Assembly: GCA_964035575.1 (NCBI GenBank)
Contig: OZ037838.1
Span: 1,054,001-1,118,000 of the forward strand
Source of the DNA: Rhynchopus sp. YZ270_cl-10
Lineage: Eukaryota; Euglenozoa; Diplonemea; Diplonemida; Diplonemidae
Reading direction: 5' to 3'
Length of the DNA stretch: 64,000 nucleotides
This document shows positions 49,500 through 58,116 of the stretch, piece after piece. The translations under genes were made by a program, and so were the position numbers. The notes beneath the pieces were generated by a model, which did not search any database, was not told the DNA's origin, and saw only the letters and a program-made list of their open reading frames with translations. The number at the start of each line of letters is the position of its first letter. The stretch's first letter is position 1.

Positions 49500-50330
49500 G
49501 TCAGTCACTGCTATAGCCATTTAACCCAGGGAGCATAGCGTGTGCAAGAAATTCGACTTTGGAAACCTTCTGGAAAGTCTGTCCTCTGCTCGCGGAGGAC
49601 TAGGCACAAGAAAATATTGCGTTCCCCCAGAAACCAGTTTTTGTCACAGTAATTTTTGCCCAGGGCATGCTCTTGAAGCATGGCGGCTTGGTGTGAGAAG
49701 GGGCAGTGTGTTGTTTTGTTCGATTTCAACGGTTGTTAGAACGAGTCAAGTGGATGCTTATCTAAACACTGACTTTAGTACAGACCCGAGAGATCACACA
49801 TGACTTTGAGGAAAGAACAAAGCAATGCATCTGTACCCGCACGCCAGGTTGTAGTTACTTCAGAATTTTCTTAAGTTTGCATGAAAGAGAAGGGGGCGAA
49901 ACCTTTGTATACGTTTACGACGAAGGTAGTAGCCTAATGACAACCATGTGGTGGCTGTAATTCACATCCCTTAGAATTACCAGAATTCAGCCTTTGATGA
50001 AGTAACGTGCATACTTGTATGTGCGTGTCACGCTTCTCCACCCTTAAATGGGTGCACATGCACGAAGATTAGTAGGCAAGTGGTAACCCTTCTCGACTAG
50101 TGCAAACTTAAGAATTTTCTGCTGGAACTTACCAAAATCGATTTTCTTTCACCCCAAACACCCGCAACACCCCACCTGCTACTTCGGTAGCCTGTGTTGT
50201 TGGGAGTTGGTTCTCATGTTGATCCCCAGTGTCTTGCACTGCTTCTTCTGAGCCCAACGCTGTTTGGCCTGTCGACGTAATAAATACGAAGACAGGGGGG
50301 CGGTGCCAACAATTTTCCAATGATGTAACG
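49500..50330 (-). repeat. Repeat X, copy A
   Basis: It matches the split copy B (61818-61978 plus 63263-63840) and the core at 13820-14090. Shared stretches are 'gcaagaaattcgactttg', 'ggcatgctcttgaagcatgg' and the end around 'gcccaacgctgtttggcctg'. On the - strand, short peptide stretches recur between copies: QSRISCT.YAPWV, and RRQAKQRWAQK followed by N-x-R or H-E-K. This suggests decay from a coding element. The family is not recognised. Confidence 0.6.
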
Positions 50331-50450
50331 TTTATCTGATTGATTTATCGGTTGATATACCTTGGCAATGCTTGTGTGCTACTTCATGCACACCAAGAAA
50401 GGTATATTGAACGGTACTTTCAAGCGATACTTCGTTATGTCATTGGGGGT

Positions 50451-50632
50451 TATTTTTGTTATTGCGTTATGGTACCCAGGTGCCCAGGCACAGGCACCCA
50501 GGTCCAGGTACCCACGTACACAGGTACCCAGGTACCCAGGTACACCGGCACTGTGTACTGGGTACCTGGGTACCTGGGTACCTGGGTACCTGGGTGCCTG
50601 GGTACCATAACGCAATAACAAAAATAACAGTT
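50451..50632. repeat. Foldback of gtacccagg units
   Basis: The arms 'ttgttattgcgttatggtac' and 'gtaccataacgcaataacaa' are exact inverses. Between them, 'gtacccag' and 'ggtacctg' repeats face each other, so nearly the whole 180 bp can form one hairpin. Confidence 0.85.
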
Positions 50633-51705
50633 ATAACGGTGTTATAACGTTATCGATAACGTTATAACACTTTTATTTTTTGTTATAACGTTATTGGATA
50701 ACGTTATAACAAAAATAACGTTAGGGTAGATAAACAAATTTATTTGTTTCTTGTCCACCGTACGTACAGAATCTCGAGATTCCCAGAAAAAATGTTTGTT
50801 TTTAAAAATGTTTATTGTGACCTGAGCGGTACTTTAGAGTGTTTTTAGACACACTTGTGACCCCACCGAGGAAAGCAATCGGCTCGCGCAATCAAAAGAA
50901 AGCAGAGAAAAGGGAAAAAATAAAAAGGAAAAAAGTTGGGTACCGTGCGCCTGCGGCGCTACCTGTTCCCAGTCAACAACACAATTTCATCTGAAGTTGG
51001 GTTTGCAGACCTGAAAATGACCCTTGCTTACGAGTATGGGTTCATACTTTGTGAAAATTTAAGTCACTAAAATTTTGCCCATTTTTCCGTATATCCCCCA
51101 CCACAGCCCGGGATTGGCTCGGAAATGCCACAAAACACTGTTATTTCCACCCCTTGATGCACAACTGTTTGAGGTGTGTTTTTTTTTGGTCCCGAAACAC
51201 GATTTTTCAGACTTTCCAAAAGTGGGCACGAAGCCTGCTCCGTAACATTCAGGGCTAAGTGTGAGCTTCCTTCTTGTCAGTGAAGGGATGACCTTCGGGA
51301 CTTAGCGAGGCCAGAAACATCCTCGGAAATGCTGAGCTGAGCGTGCAGAAGATCTGCCACGGAAGCATGCAAGGCGCTATCCGCGCAAAATGTGGAAGCG
51401 TTCTGGGAGCAGTGGCGAACCGCTAAACGTACAAGAACATTATAAAAAACTGAGAACTAACATCGCCGTATCCCCCCCAATGACACCTACCATCAACGAG
51501 GCATGTGAAATCAATGTAGTTGTCTCCCTTCTGCTTGCCCCGCTCCCATGGTAGCGATTTTTTTCCAACATTTTTTCCCAACTAATATTTTTTTCCGTAC
51601 GTACGTACAGAATTTCAAAACGTCTCGGACAAGAAACAATTAAATTTATTTATCTACCCTTATAACAAAAATAACGTTATACATAACGTTATAACACCCA
51701 CAGTA

Positions 51706-52377
51706 TGCATTTTGATTTTGAAAAAAAAAAACTGGGTGGTGCCCGGGCACTACCCAATTTAATTTATCGCCAATTTTTTGCGGACTACACTGTACGTTAC
51801 ACCTCTATACGCTTTCTGTTACTGAATTGAAGCTTTCTTTTTTTTGCAGTCAGGGCTGTGATTGCCTAGCAACTTTACCCCCACTTTTTAAAAAAAAAAT
51901 AATTTCATCGAAGAATTGTTGGAATTCAGTGGGGCGCAATATTGCGCCTAACGATGGGTAAATCCAATATTTACCCATGATTAGGTTACCCATAATATTG
52001 TACCCGTAATAAAACTCGTAGTGTGTAGTGTAGTTGCCACCTGTGCACCACTGTCTTTTTATTTTTATTTTGAGTTTCTCTGACGTTTGTCGTTCCCCTC
52101 AAAGGGGGCGCACAATAGTGGTAGAACACAACACTGTAGGAAATGTGGACTTCCGTCCACTTTCTCCCTCCACTTCAGTTGGAAAACTAGTATTTGTTCA
52201 GTTTCAAAAGAATGCAAAAGACGCCTTTCCCTTTTGATACCCTCTTCATCTATTACCCATAGCAGCACACAGCACAGCACCACATACACACGGGGGTAGT
52301 AGGCAGCGTGAGGGGCACAGTATCTCAACGTTATTGTTTTTGGTTGAATATTCGAATAATTGGATTTTGACAAATAA
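51706..52377. other. Spacer upstream of the intron-containing gene
   Basis: It contains a reduced relative (about 51925-52025) of the element at 25462-26137, with 'gatgggtaaatccaatattt' and the adjoining 'acccat'. This sits in 'gaattgttggaa ... gtagttgccacctgtgca', sequence that also flanks at 25590 and 26295. No gene is seen. Confidence 0.45.
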
Positions 52378-53347
52378 ATGGCGGATAAAGAGGACTCCCT
52401 GGAGGCAGAACTGCAGCGATATCGAGAGCTCAAGGTATGGGATTTCCCCCCAAAAAAATAGCGTCTTTTGTTTTGGCACCCGGACTGTGAGGCTACGACC
52501 ATCGCCCTCCTTTCACGTTCTCGCGCTACACCATGCTCAGGCTCGAACTACATCGTGCCAAAATATCGAACTCCGGCTAGGGAAATGACATCATCCCAAC
52601 CAACAAATTTGTGGAAACCCACGCAGCTGATGCTGCGCGATAACGAAGGTGATCAAGGTGAGTAAGAGAGGCTTAGGGTCATCTTATAAACCTTTTTTTG
52701 TTTGGTTGGTACGCACACGTCATACACTCTTCTGCACTCTAATCCACCCCACTTTTGGCGCTGCACCCACTCAGATAGGTGTTGTAAAGATGCCAGCAGA
52801 GAATATCACATTCTCAGTCCACTGACCGCCAAACTCCTCAGTATCAGCCAGTTCATCCATATCTGCACCCTCCACCCCACCCCCCTCTCCACAGACCCGC
52901 CTTCGCTTGAACAAAGAAGAGACAGTTCCTGAAGACCCTCCTACACCAACTGCAGCAGAGCTGAATGCGTACCGCGCTGGGCTGAAGGCTGTCAGGCAGC
53001 GCGACGCTGAGGAGGAGCGTGCTGAGGCTGCGAGGAGAAGCGAGCGACTGGGGGTGTTGCTGGGGCTGGAGGAGGACGGGGTGGGGGTGGCGTGCGAGCA
53101 GGAGTGGCAGGATGCCTGGGGGCAGGTGCAGGCGAACCGTGTGCACATGGCACAGCTGCACGTAGACACCTTAGAGACGGACGAAGAAGAGGGCCGTGTC
53201 GCCCTCGAACTCCAATGGACAAGTGACACCACCTCCACAATCTCCACCCTCCTCTCCCGATGCAACCACGAAGAGCACACCCGAAACTGGTACCAAATAT
53301 GGATGAAGGGTTGGGACCTGAGGAAAAGCAATCTCGAAATGAAATAA
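52378..53347 (+). CDS. Small coiled-coil protein, two exons
   Basis: Exon 1 (52378-52434) encodes MADKEDSLEAELQRYRELK and ends AAG before 'gtatgg'. A pyrimidine-rich tract then ends 'ctctccacag', and exon 2 (52895-53347) continues in the same phase with TRLRLNKEETVPEDPPTPTA. The joined product is about 169 residues, highly charged and helical: RQRDAEEERAEAARRSERLG, then a Trp-containing C terminus, WYQIWMKGWDLRKSNLEMK. The 460-bp intron is a standard GT-AG intron. It carries a hairpin-motif copy (52649-52695). An alternative middle exon (about 52480-52648, ending 'gatcaag' before 'gtgagt') cannot be excluded. No known family recognised. Confidence 0.65.
52649..52695 (+). repeat. Dispersed hairpin motif inside an intron
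   Basis: 'ggtgagtaagagaggcttag' then 'ggtcatcttataaac'. The loop is shortened but the outer stem is kept. Upstream, 'cgcagctgatgctgcg' is a perfect small hairpin, matching the one before the copy at 27511. Confidence 0.5.
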
Positions 53348-53547
53348 AAAAATCCCTCTTTTTCAGGAGCGGGTTTCTTTTTATTGCAAAAAAATAAACA
53401 AAGCGAAATTTCTGAATAACCACTTTCCCCCCTCAAAAACCCCACAAAAAACCCTTCAGGAAAACAATATATACACCACTCCCCCCTTTCCCCCCTCCGC
53501 ATTTCTTTTCATTCTTTCTTCTGATTTTTTATTAAAACAACAACACA

Positions 53548-56500
53548 ATGAGGGCGGGGCGTGTGCTTTGGCTCTGCCTGCTTGCTTCCTCCGTCCTAAA
53601 TGGGGTACACGGGTTTGACATGAAGTGCCAGCAGGTCATTCAAAGCCTTCTTACTCCGAAGATCACTGGGTGTTTGGTGCAGGATTTTTATGAGGTCGCG
53701 TACACGCAAGATTTTGGCGCGCAGGTGAATTTGGGGATCCCGTTGGCACCTATGCCGTATTTCAATCCATATTACCATACAGATGCTAACCTGCCACTGC
53801 CAAGCATCGCAGAGCTGGTTCGTGATGGCTACAGCATGGTCTGGGTTTTTCCTGCAAGCAAGGCATGTGGCGGGCTTCCCGCAGTCTGTGGAGCAACACC
53901 TTCTTGCTTCGATGCGTCACCGCTGCAGTCTGATAGAATCGCTCGGTCTCAGGTCATGCAGCTTTTTAAACAGGCAGCGAGCCTTCCAGCACAGCATCTA
54001 GAATTGTATTGTAGTGCTGATGCCATGGCATGCCCAGGCGAAACCCAAACTGAATCTTTCGATTATAAGCACTGCACCGGGGTTGTTGTCATCCAGGACA
54101 CCCCATTTCCTGGAGTGTCTGGCACTTCAGTTGCACCCCCTACCCCTTCCCCCGCCGCAGTAACCGCAGTGCCGAACACCTCAGGCGGGGGCGGGCCGGT
54201 TGCGCCGGATGAAACTGCAACACCGTCCACCCCTTTGCCCGCTGGGAGAACATATGTCCCTGCCCCACCACCTACCGACGCGCCCATCGCAGTCCCAACC
54301 GGGGTAACTCCAATCGCTGATGCACCGCAACTCCGTTTAGGAGATGGGTCCAAGGTAGTGTTGGAACAACGCAGTCTAGGTGCAGGAGGGAAGGTGTATG
54401 TCAATGTAGTAGGAAATGCACAGTTTGACGGTACGGCAATGAATACGTCGGTTGATGTGCAGTTATCCGAGATGTATAAGGGAAGGTTAGGTGATGCAGA
54501 TTTCGCTCGCGCGCAGGAAATGTTTTTGCAGTACACCCGAATCACCGGGGCGTTGCTGCCTTCCGTCGAAGGGGTGAAGGAGATGGAGATTTCTCTTGCA
54601 GTTGACGACAGCTTTCTTAACTTCGCCTGCGCCTTTGGCCTCTACATCCCCGATACCGACAGCACCGCGAACAACTCCCTCCCTTCCCTCCTCCACCTTA
54701 CCCTCACCGTCTCCAAACAAAGCCTCATCCCTGACAACGGTGCGACCATTCCAACGGATGGACACTACTCTCTTCCTTTTCAGGTTATCCTATCCGAGGC
54801 GGTAGTGTTTTACCGTGGTCTGTACCCAGAAGGGAGAAGCAATTTTCTTGTTGGAGAGAACCCGATATTTGAGGTGCGTCTTTGTGGTGATTACTTCAAT
54901 GCAGAGAGCCCTGAAGCAGGGTTTCTTGGATTGAATTTGATGCCGTTATTTCGGGTTGGCTCAGAGCCGGAGGGGGTGGTGATGAAGTCGGGGCTGAGCG
55001 AGGAAGGGGTCGCGCTTGAGAGGTCTTCTTCTTCTGCATATAACCGAGACGGTGCGGTATTGGAGGGAGCATCGTACGATATATTAAAGATCACGTTGAC
55101 AGCACCTAAATTCAATGAGGACAAAATGGGGGATAATTTTTCGATGTTGTTCTCGCTGAGAGGCGATGTGGATGGGTTCCCCGCATGGCAATTCGCTTCC
55201 GGGAAATTACCGCAAACTTCATCGTCTGGGGATATGAGTGGTACATCATTACACATTCGCATGCAAACCACATGCCTGCCAGGAGACCCCTGCGACTGCC
55301 CCCACCATTGCTGGCGTTGTGTTGGCGAGCACGGAGAATGTATATGCGCGCCCGGGTGGACCGGAGAGCTCTGCGATGAACAGTCGTCTCTCATGATCGC
55401 TACATCGCTGACTGGAGGCGCGGCTATTGCGTCCACTTCTCTGGATGTGATGTTGGCACAATCCTTTTTAACCCCGGTTCACACCCTCACCACCCTCCAA
55501 CTCCTATACTTTATAGGAAAGATGGAATGTACGAAGGGAGATTCTAAGGACGCAACCGCAGGGCTGGCGCTCACAGTTCGTCCCTTTTCGTGGGATTTTA
55601 GTACCTCAGAGACGTTTAATGTTATGGCAACGATGGTGGTACTGCAGATAGCTTTTGTGGTGTTGCATGTGACGGTGGTGGCGTGTGTTTTCATTGCGAC
55701 GAACAAAAATGTGAGGAGCTGGGCGGCAGCGGCAGCGAAGGTAGGGTTTCCGAATGTGTCGTTTGTTGTAATGGTGATTCTGTGCATTCCCACTCAGGGA
55801 AGCCTGGTGAACCAAGAGGAGATGTTTTCGATGGTGCCAGTAGTAGGTGTCATGGCGACGGTGGGGGTGGTGGGGATGATAGTCTTTTTGACATGGTTTG
55901 CGAGAAATTGCATTTCAGGGGATGCAGCGGTGCGCAATGCAGAGTTTCTTGAATTCAATTTGGGCAACACATCGTGCAACGCTCGTCTCGCTCTTTCGTC
56001 GCAAGGAGGCTCAATGATGAGGCTCTTCCGCATTTTTCTCCCCAAAGGCTATTGGAGCTCCCGGCATATTCAGAATAGAGGGTTCATGCACAGCTATGCG
56101 TTGGTCTTTCATGAGTACCTTCCGTCGACGGCAGTGTGGTTTCCGTTGTTGAGTTATATTCGTCTTCCGTTTCTGGCGTATTTAACGTATGAAGGGAGGA
56201 GTGGGTGTAAAGCGCGTGGTGTTGTTATCCTGGTCTTTTCCGTTCTGCACTGCGCTGTATGGTTGTATACGTCGCCGTTAAAGTCGATTGGTGCGAATGT
56301 AACGTTCGCATTTTCTTATGTAGTGTTCATCCTTCTGGTTGCAGCGTTCTTTTGGGTAGCTCCTGCGGTGCCTTTGTTGGTAATGCTTCTTCTTGTCGCA
56401 ATGATTTTTTTTTCGATTTGGCAGACCATCACCGTCATTTATACTAGAATTAAACAACCAAAACGGAAAAGCTTTGCAACGAAGGAAGAATACGAAGACG

Positions 56501-58116
56501 ACCTACAAAGCCCCCCGCGCGCCATCGATGAGGCTAAGGTGTTGGAAATATCATCCAAAAAATCTGGAGAAGATGTCATAAATCTTGCGAGGTCCGGCAC
56601 AACGAAGTACTGCGAAGTGCATTCAATGGTGATCGCGGTGTTTTCTTCTCGCTCTTCACATGGCGCTGAATGTGTCATCCCCTTTGGAGAATGTGAAGTA
56701 GAGTTCACCGGGGGAGGCTTCATCTTCAAAAATTACAAACCCCGCAAAAATTTGGTCCTGCTCCCAAGCTCCCCCGAGAAGGCTGCCCGACTCTGGACGC
56801 TCCTCAGCGAAATTAAAATGGGGGCAACGCGCCTCGTTCCTACCAATGCGGCACCTCTTACGACGCAGGACCGTACAGAGTACTACACTCTTTCCGAAGA
56901 GGATGCGATACCTACTTCAACAGGACGTTATATACCATGTGTCAAAAATGGGAGCAGACCGAGGGATTCGCCTTCAATGGCCTTTCGTATGCAGGGTAGT
57001 GCAAGGTTGTTGATGCATGAGGTGAACAGAGGGCAGCTCAGTGCAGTGCAACAGAAGGTGCTTCACGCAGAGCTATCAGTACTAAGCAGACTCCGAAACG
57101 ATTTTTTGTTGTCCGCGGAGAACCCTTTCGAGACCACTTCGCATATCAAATGGGTAGTAAAATACGCGCATCTTGGAAATCTTGCACACCATATAACGAC
57201 CTCTGGAAAGATGGACGAAGCTACCGCCGCATTTTTCTTCGCAGAAGCGCTTCTCGGAATGGAACACCTTCACGCTAATAACATCATTTTCAGAAATTTT
57301 TCTCCGACAGATATTTTATTTGAACGTGGGGGCCACGTAGTATTGTCCTGCCCCGGGGTTCCACACCCGGTTTCTGAAGAAAAATGGGGTTACGTTGCAC
57401 CGGAAGTTCTTTCCCTAAACGACCCCACTGAAAAATCGGATGTTTTTTCGTTGGGGTGTGTACTTTATTTCATGACGCATGGGGTGGCACCGTTTAATGG
57501 ATCGACAGCAGAGATTGTGAAGAGAATGGTTCTCGCGAAGTCACCGCATATTCAGGACGTCGGAAGCGAGCTTCGCGAGGTGCTCTCTTCATGTCTCCAG
57601 AAGGACCCGAAAGCACGGCGTGTCGTTTCAAATGTCAAAACGTTTGCGTGGTTTTCTTCTCGAGGGGCCGATTTTACAGCGATTTCGAGGCGAACAGTAT
57701 CTCCCCCTCTGTTAGGAGCCGCGCCAAGGCTGTGTGATAGCGTCGTGTACGCAGAGGAGACGACAAATCCGTTGTTGGTTTTGTTTGAGTCAAAGAGCTC
57801 CGCATCATCAAGGAAGGATAGGGGGGAGACCACGACGGACACGGAGGATGCACAAAAGGGGACCAAGGCGTTGCTCGAACCTAGCGAGGGGAATAGCACC
57901 CCAATCTCTGGGAGTAAAGTGTCGTCCACTCTTTCGGTGGCGTCTTCTGCGCCGCTTTCTCCAAGAGGAGCAAATGTACCATGTGACGCAAGCCTGGGAG
58001 GAACGACCCTCAGCTGTGCAGGGAGTGCGGTGGAGAAGGAGGAGGAGAAGGAGAAAGAGCTGGACACACCCCCATTAAAGCTTTCGGGGGTGAATGCCAA
58101 AGGTGGATTGGAATGA
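53548..58116 (+). CDS. Multi-pass receptor-like protein with EGF-type module and C-terminal pseudokinase
   Basis: 1522 residues. Signal peptide at 1-23 (MRAGRVLWLCLLASSVLNGV). A large extracellular part has a Pro/Thr-rich linker near 190-255. A Cys-rich EGF-like module lies at about 573-612 (CDCPHHCWRCVGEHGECICA, then PGWTGELCDE). Six to eight membrane segments follow between about 620 and 970. A possible PH-like domain lies near 1010-1090 (YCEVHSMVIAVFSS ... LWTLLSEIKMG). A protein-kinase-like domain spans about 1146-1370. In it the VAIK lysine is absent (ARLLMHEV), HRD-x-x-x-x-N reads FRNFSPTDILF and DFG is replaced by SCPG. APE (YVAPEVL) and the D-x-x-S-x-G helix (DVFSLGCVLYF) are kept. 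It is therefore probably a pseudokinase. The last 150 residues are low complexity. Likely a plasma-membrane sensor. Confidence 0.8.
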   Translation: MRAGRVLWLCLLASSVLNGVHGFDMKCQQVIQSLLTPKITGCLVQDFYEVAYTQDFGAQVNLGIPLAPMPYFNPYYHTDANLPLPSIAELVRDGYSMVWVFPASKACGGLPAVCGATPSCFDASPLQSDRIARSQVMQLFKQAASLPAQHLELYCSADAMACPGETQTESFDYKHCTGVVVIQDTPFPGVSGTSVAPPTPSPAAVTAVPNTSGGGGPVAPDETATPSTPLPAGRTYVPAPPPTDAPIAVPTGVTPIADAPQLRLGDGSKVVLEQRSLGAGGKVYVNVVGNAQFDGTAMNTSVDVQLSEMYKGRLGDADFARAQEMFLQYTRITGALLPSVEGVKEMEISLAVDDSFLNFACAFGLYIPDTDSTANNSLPSLLHLTLTVSKQSLIPDNGATIPTDGHYSLPFQVILSEAVVFYRGLYPEGRSNFLVGENPIFEVRLCGDYFNAESPEAGFLGLNLMPLFRVGSEPEGVVMKSGLSEEGVALERSSSSAYNRDGAVLEGASYDILKITLTAPKFNEDKMGDNFSMLFSLRGDVDGFPAWQFASGKLPQTSSSGDMSGTSLHIRMQTTCLPGDPCDCPHHCWRCVGEHGECICAPGWTGELCDEQSSLMIATSLTGGAAIASTSLDVMLAQSFLTPVHTLTTLQLLYFIGKMECTKGDSKDATAGLALTVRPFSWDFSTSETFNVMATMVVLQIAFVVLHVTVVACVFIATNKNVRSWAAAAAKVGFPNVSFVVMVILCIPTQGSLVNQEEMFSMVPVVGVMATVGVVGMIVFLTWFARNCISGDAAVRNAEFLEFNLGNTSCNARLALSSQGGSMMRLFRIFLPKGYWSSRHIQNRGFMHSYALVFHEYLPSTAVWFPLLSYIRLPFLAYLTYEGRSGCKARGVVILVFSVLHCAVWLYTSPLKSIGANVTFAFSYVVFILLVAAFFWVAPAVPLLVMLLLVAMIFFSIWQTITVIYTRIKQPKRKSFATKEEYEDDLQSPPRAIDEAKVLEISSKKSGEDVINLARSGTTKYCEVHSMVIAVFSSRSSHGAECVIPFGECEVEFTGGGFIFKNYKPRKNLVLLPSSPEKAARLWTLLSEIKMGATRLVPTNAAPLTTQDRTEYYTLSEEDAIPTSTGRYIPCVKNGSRPRDSPSMAFRMQGSARLLMHEVNRGQLSAVQQKVLHAELSVLSRLRNDFLLSAENPFETTSHIKWVVKYAHLGNLAHHITTSGKMDEATAAFFFAEALLGMEHLHANNIIFRNFSPTDILFERGGHVVLSCPGVPHPVSEEKWGYVAPEVLSLNDPTEKSDVFSLGCVLYFMTHGVAPFNGSTAEIVKRMVLAKSPHIQDVGSELREVLSSCLQKDPKARRVVSNVKTFAWFSSRGADFTAISRRTVSPPLLGAAPRLCDSVVYAEETTNPLLVLFESKSSASSRKDRGETTTDTEDAQKGTKALLEPSEGNSTPISGSKVSSTLSVASSAPLSPRGANVPCDASLGGTTLSCAGSAVEKEEEKEKELDTPPLKLSGVNAKGGLE

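Larger units (their letters stand above)
46316..51703. mobile_element. Large composite inverted-repeat element, ctgtgggtgttataacg ends
   Basis: The left end 'ctgtgggtgttataacgtta' is the inverse of the right end 'taacgttataacacccacag'. TA lies outside both ends (46314-46315, 51704-51705), and an outer 'ttttgatttt' is also shared. The 5.4 kb inside is a nest: a piggyBac-type element (46531-47692), a rearranged repeat (48440-48670), repeat-X copy A (49500-50330), a foldback (50451-50632) and an inner pair of 'gggtagataaacaaattta' arms (about 50700-50760 and 51610-51660). It could be one element grown by insertions, or two copies acting as ends of a composite. No transposase is recognisable. Confidence 0.6.

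Noticed and set aside
52468-52665. Extra middle exon of the coiled-coil gene
   Set aside because: The frame is open and ends at a plausible 'aag gtgagt', but the end region is shared with the repeat at 27430-27510, where the frame has a stop; the direct exon 1 to exon 2 join is in phase without it.
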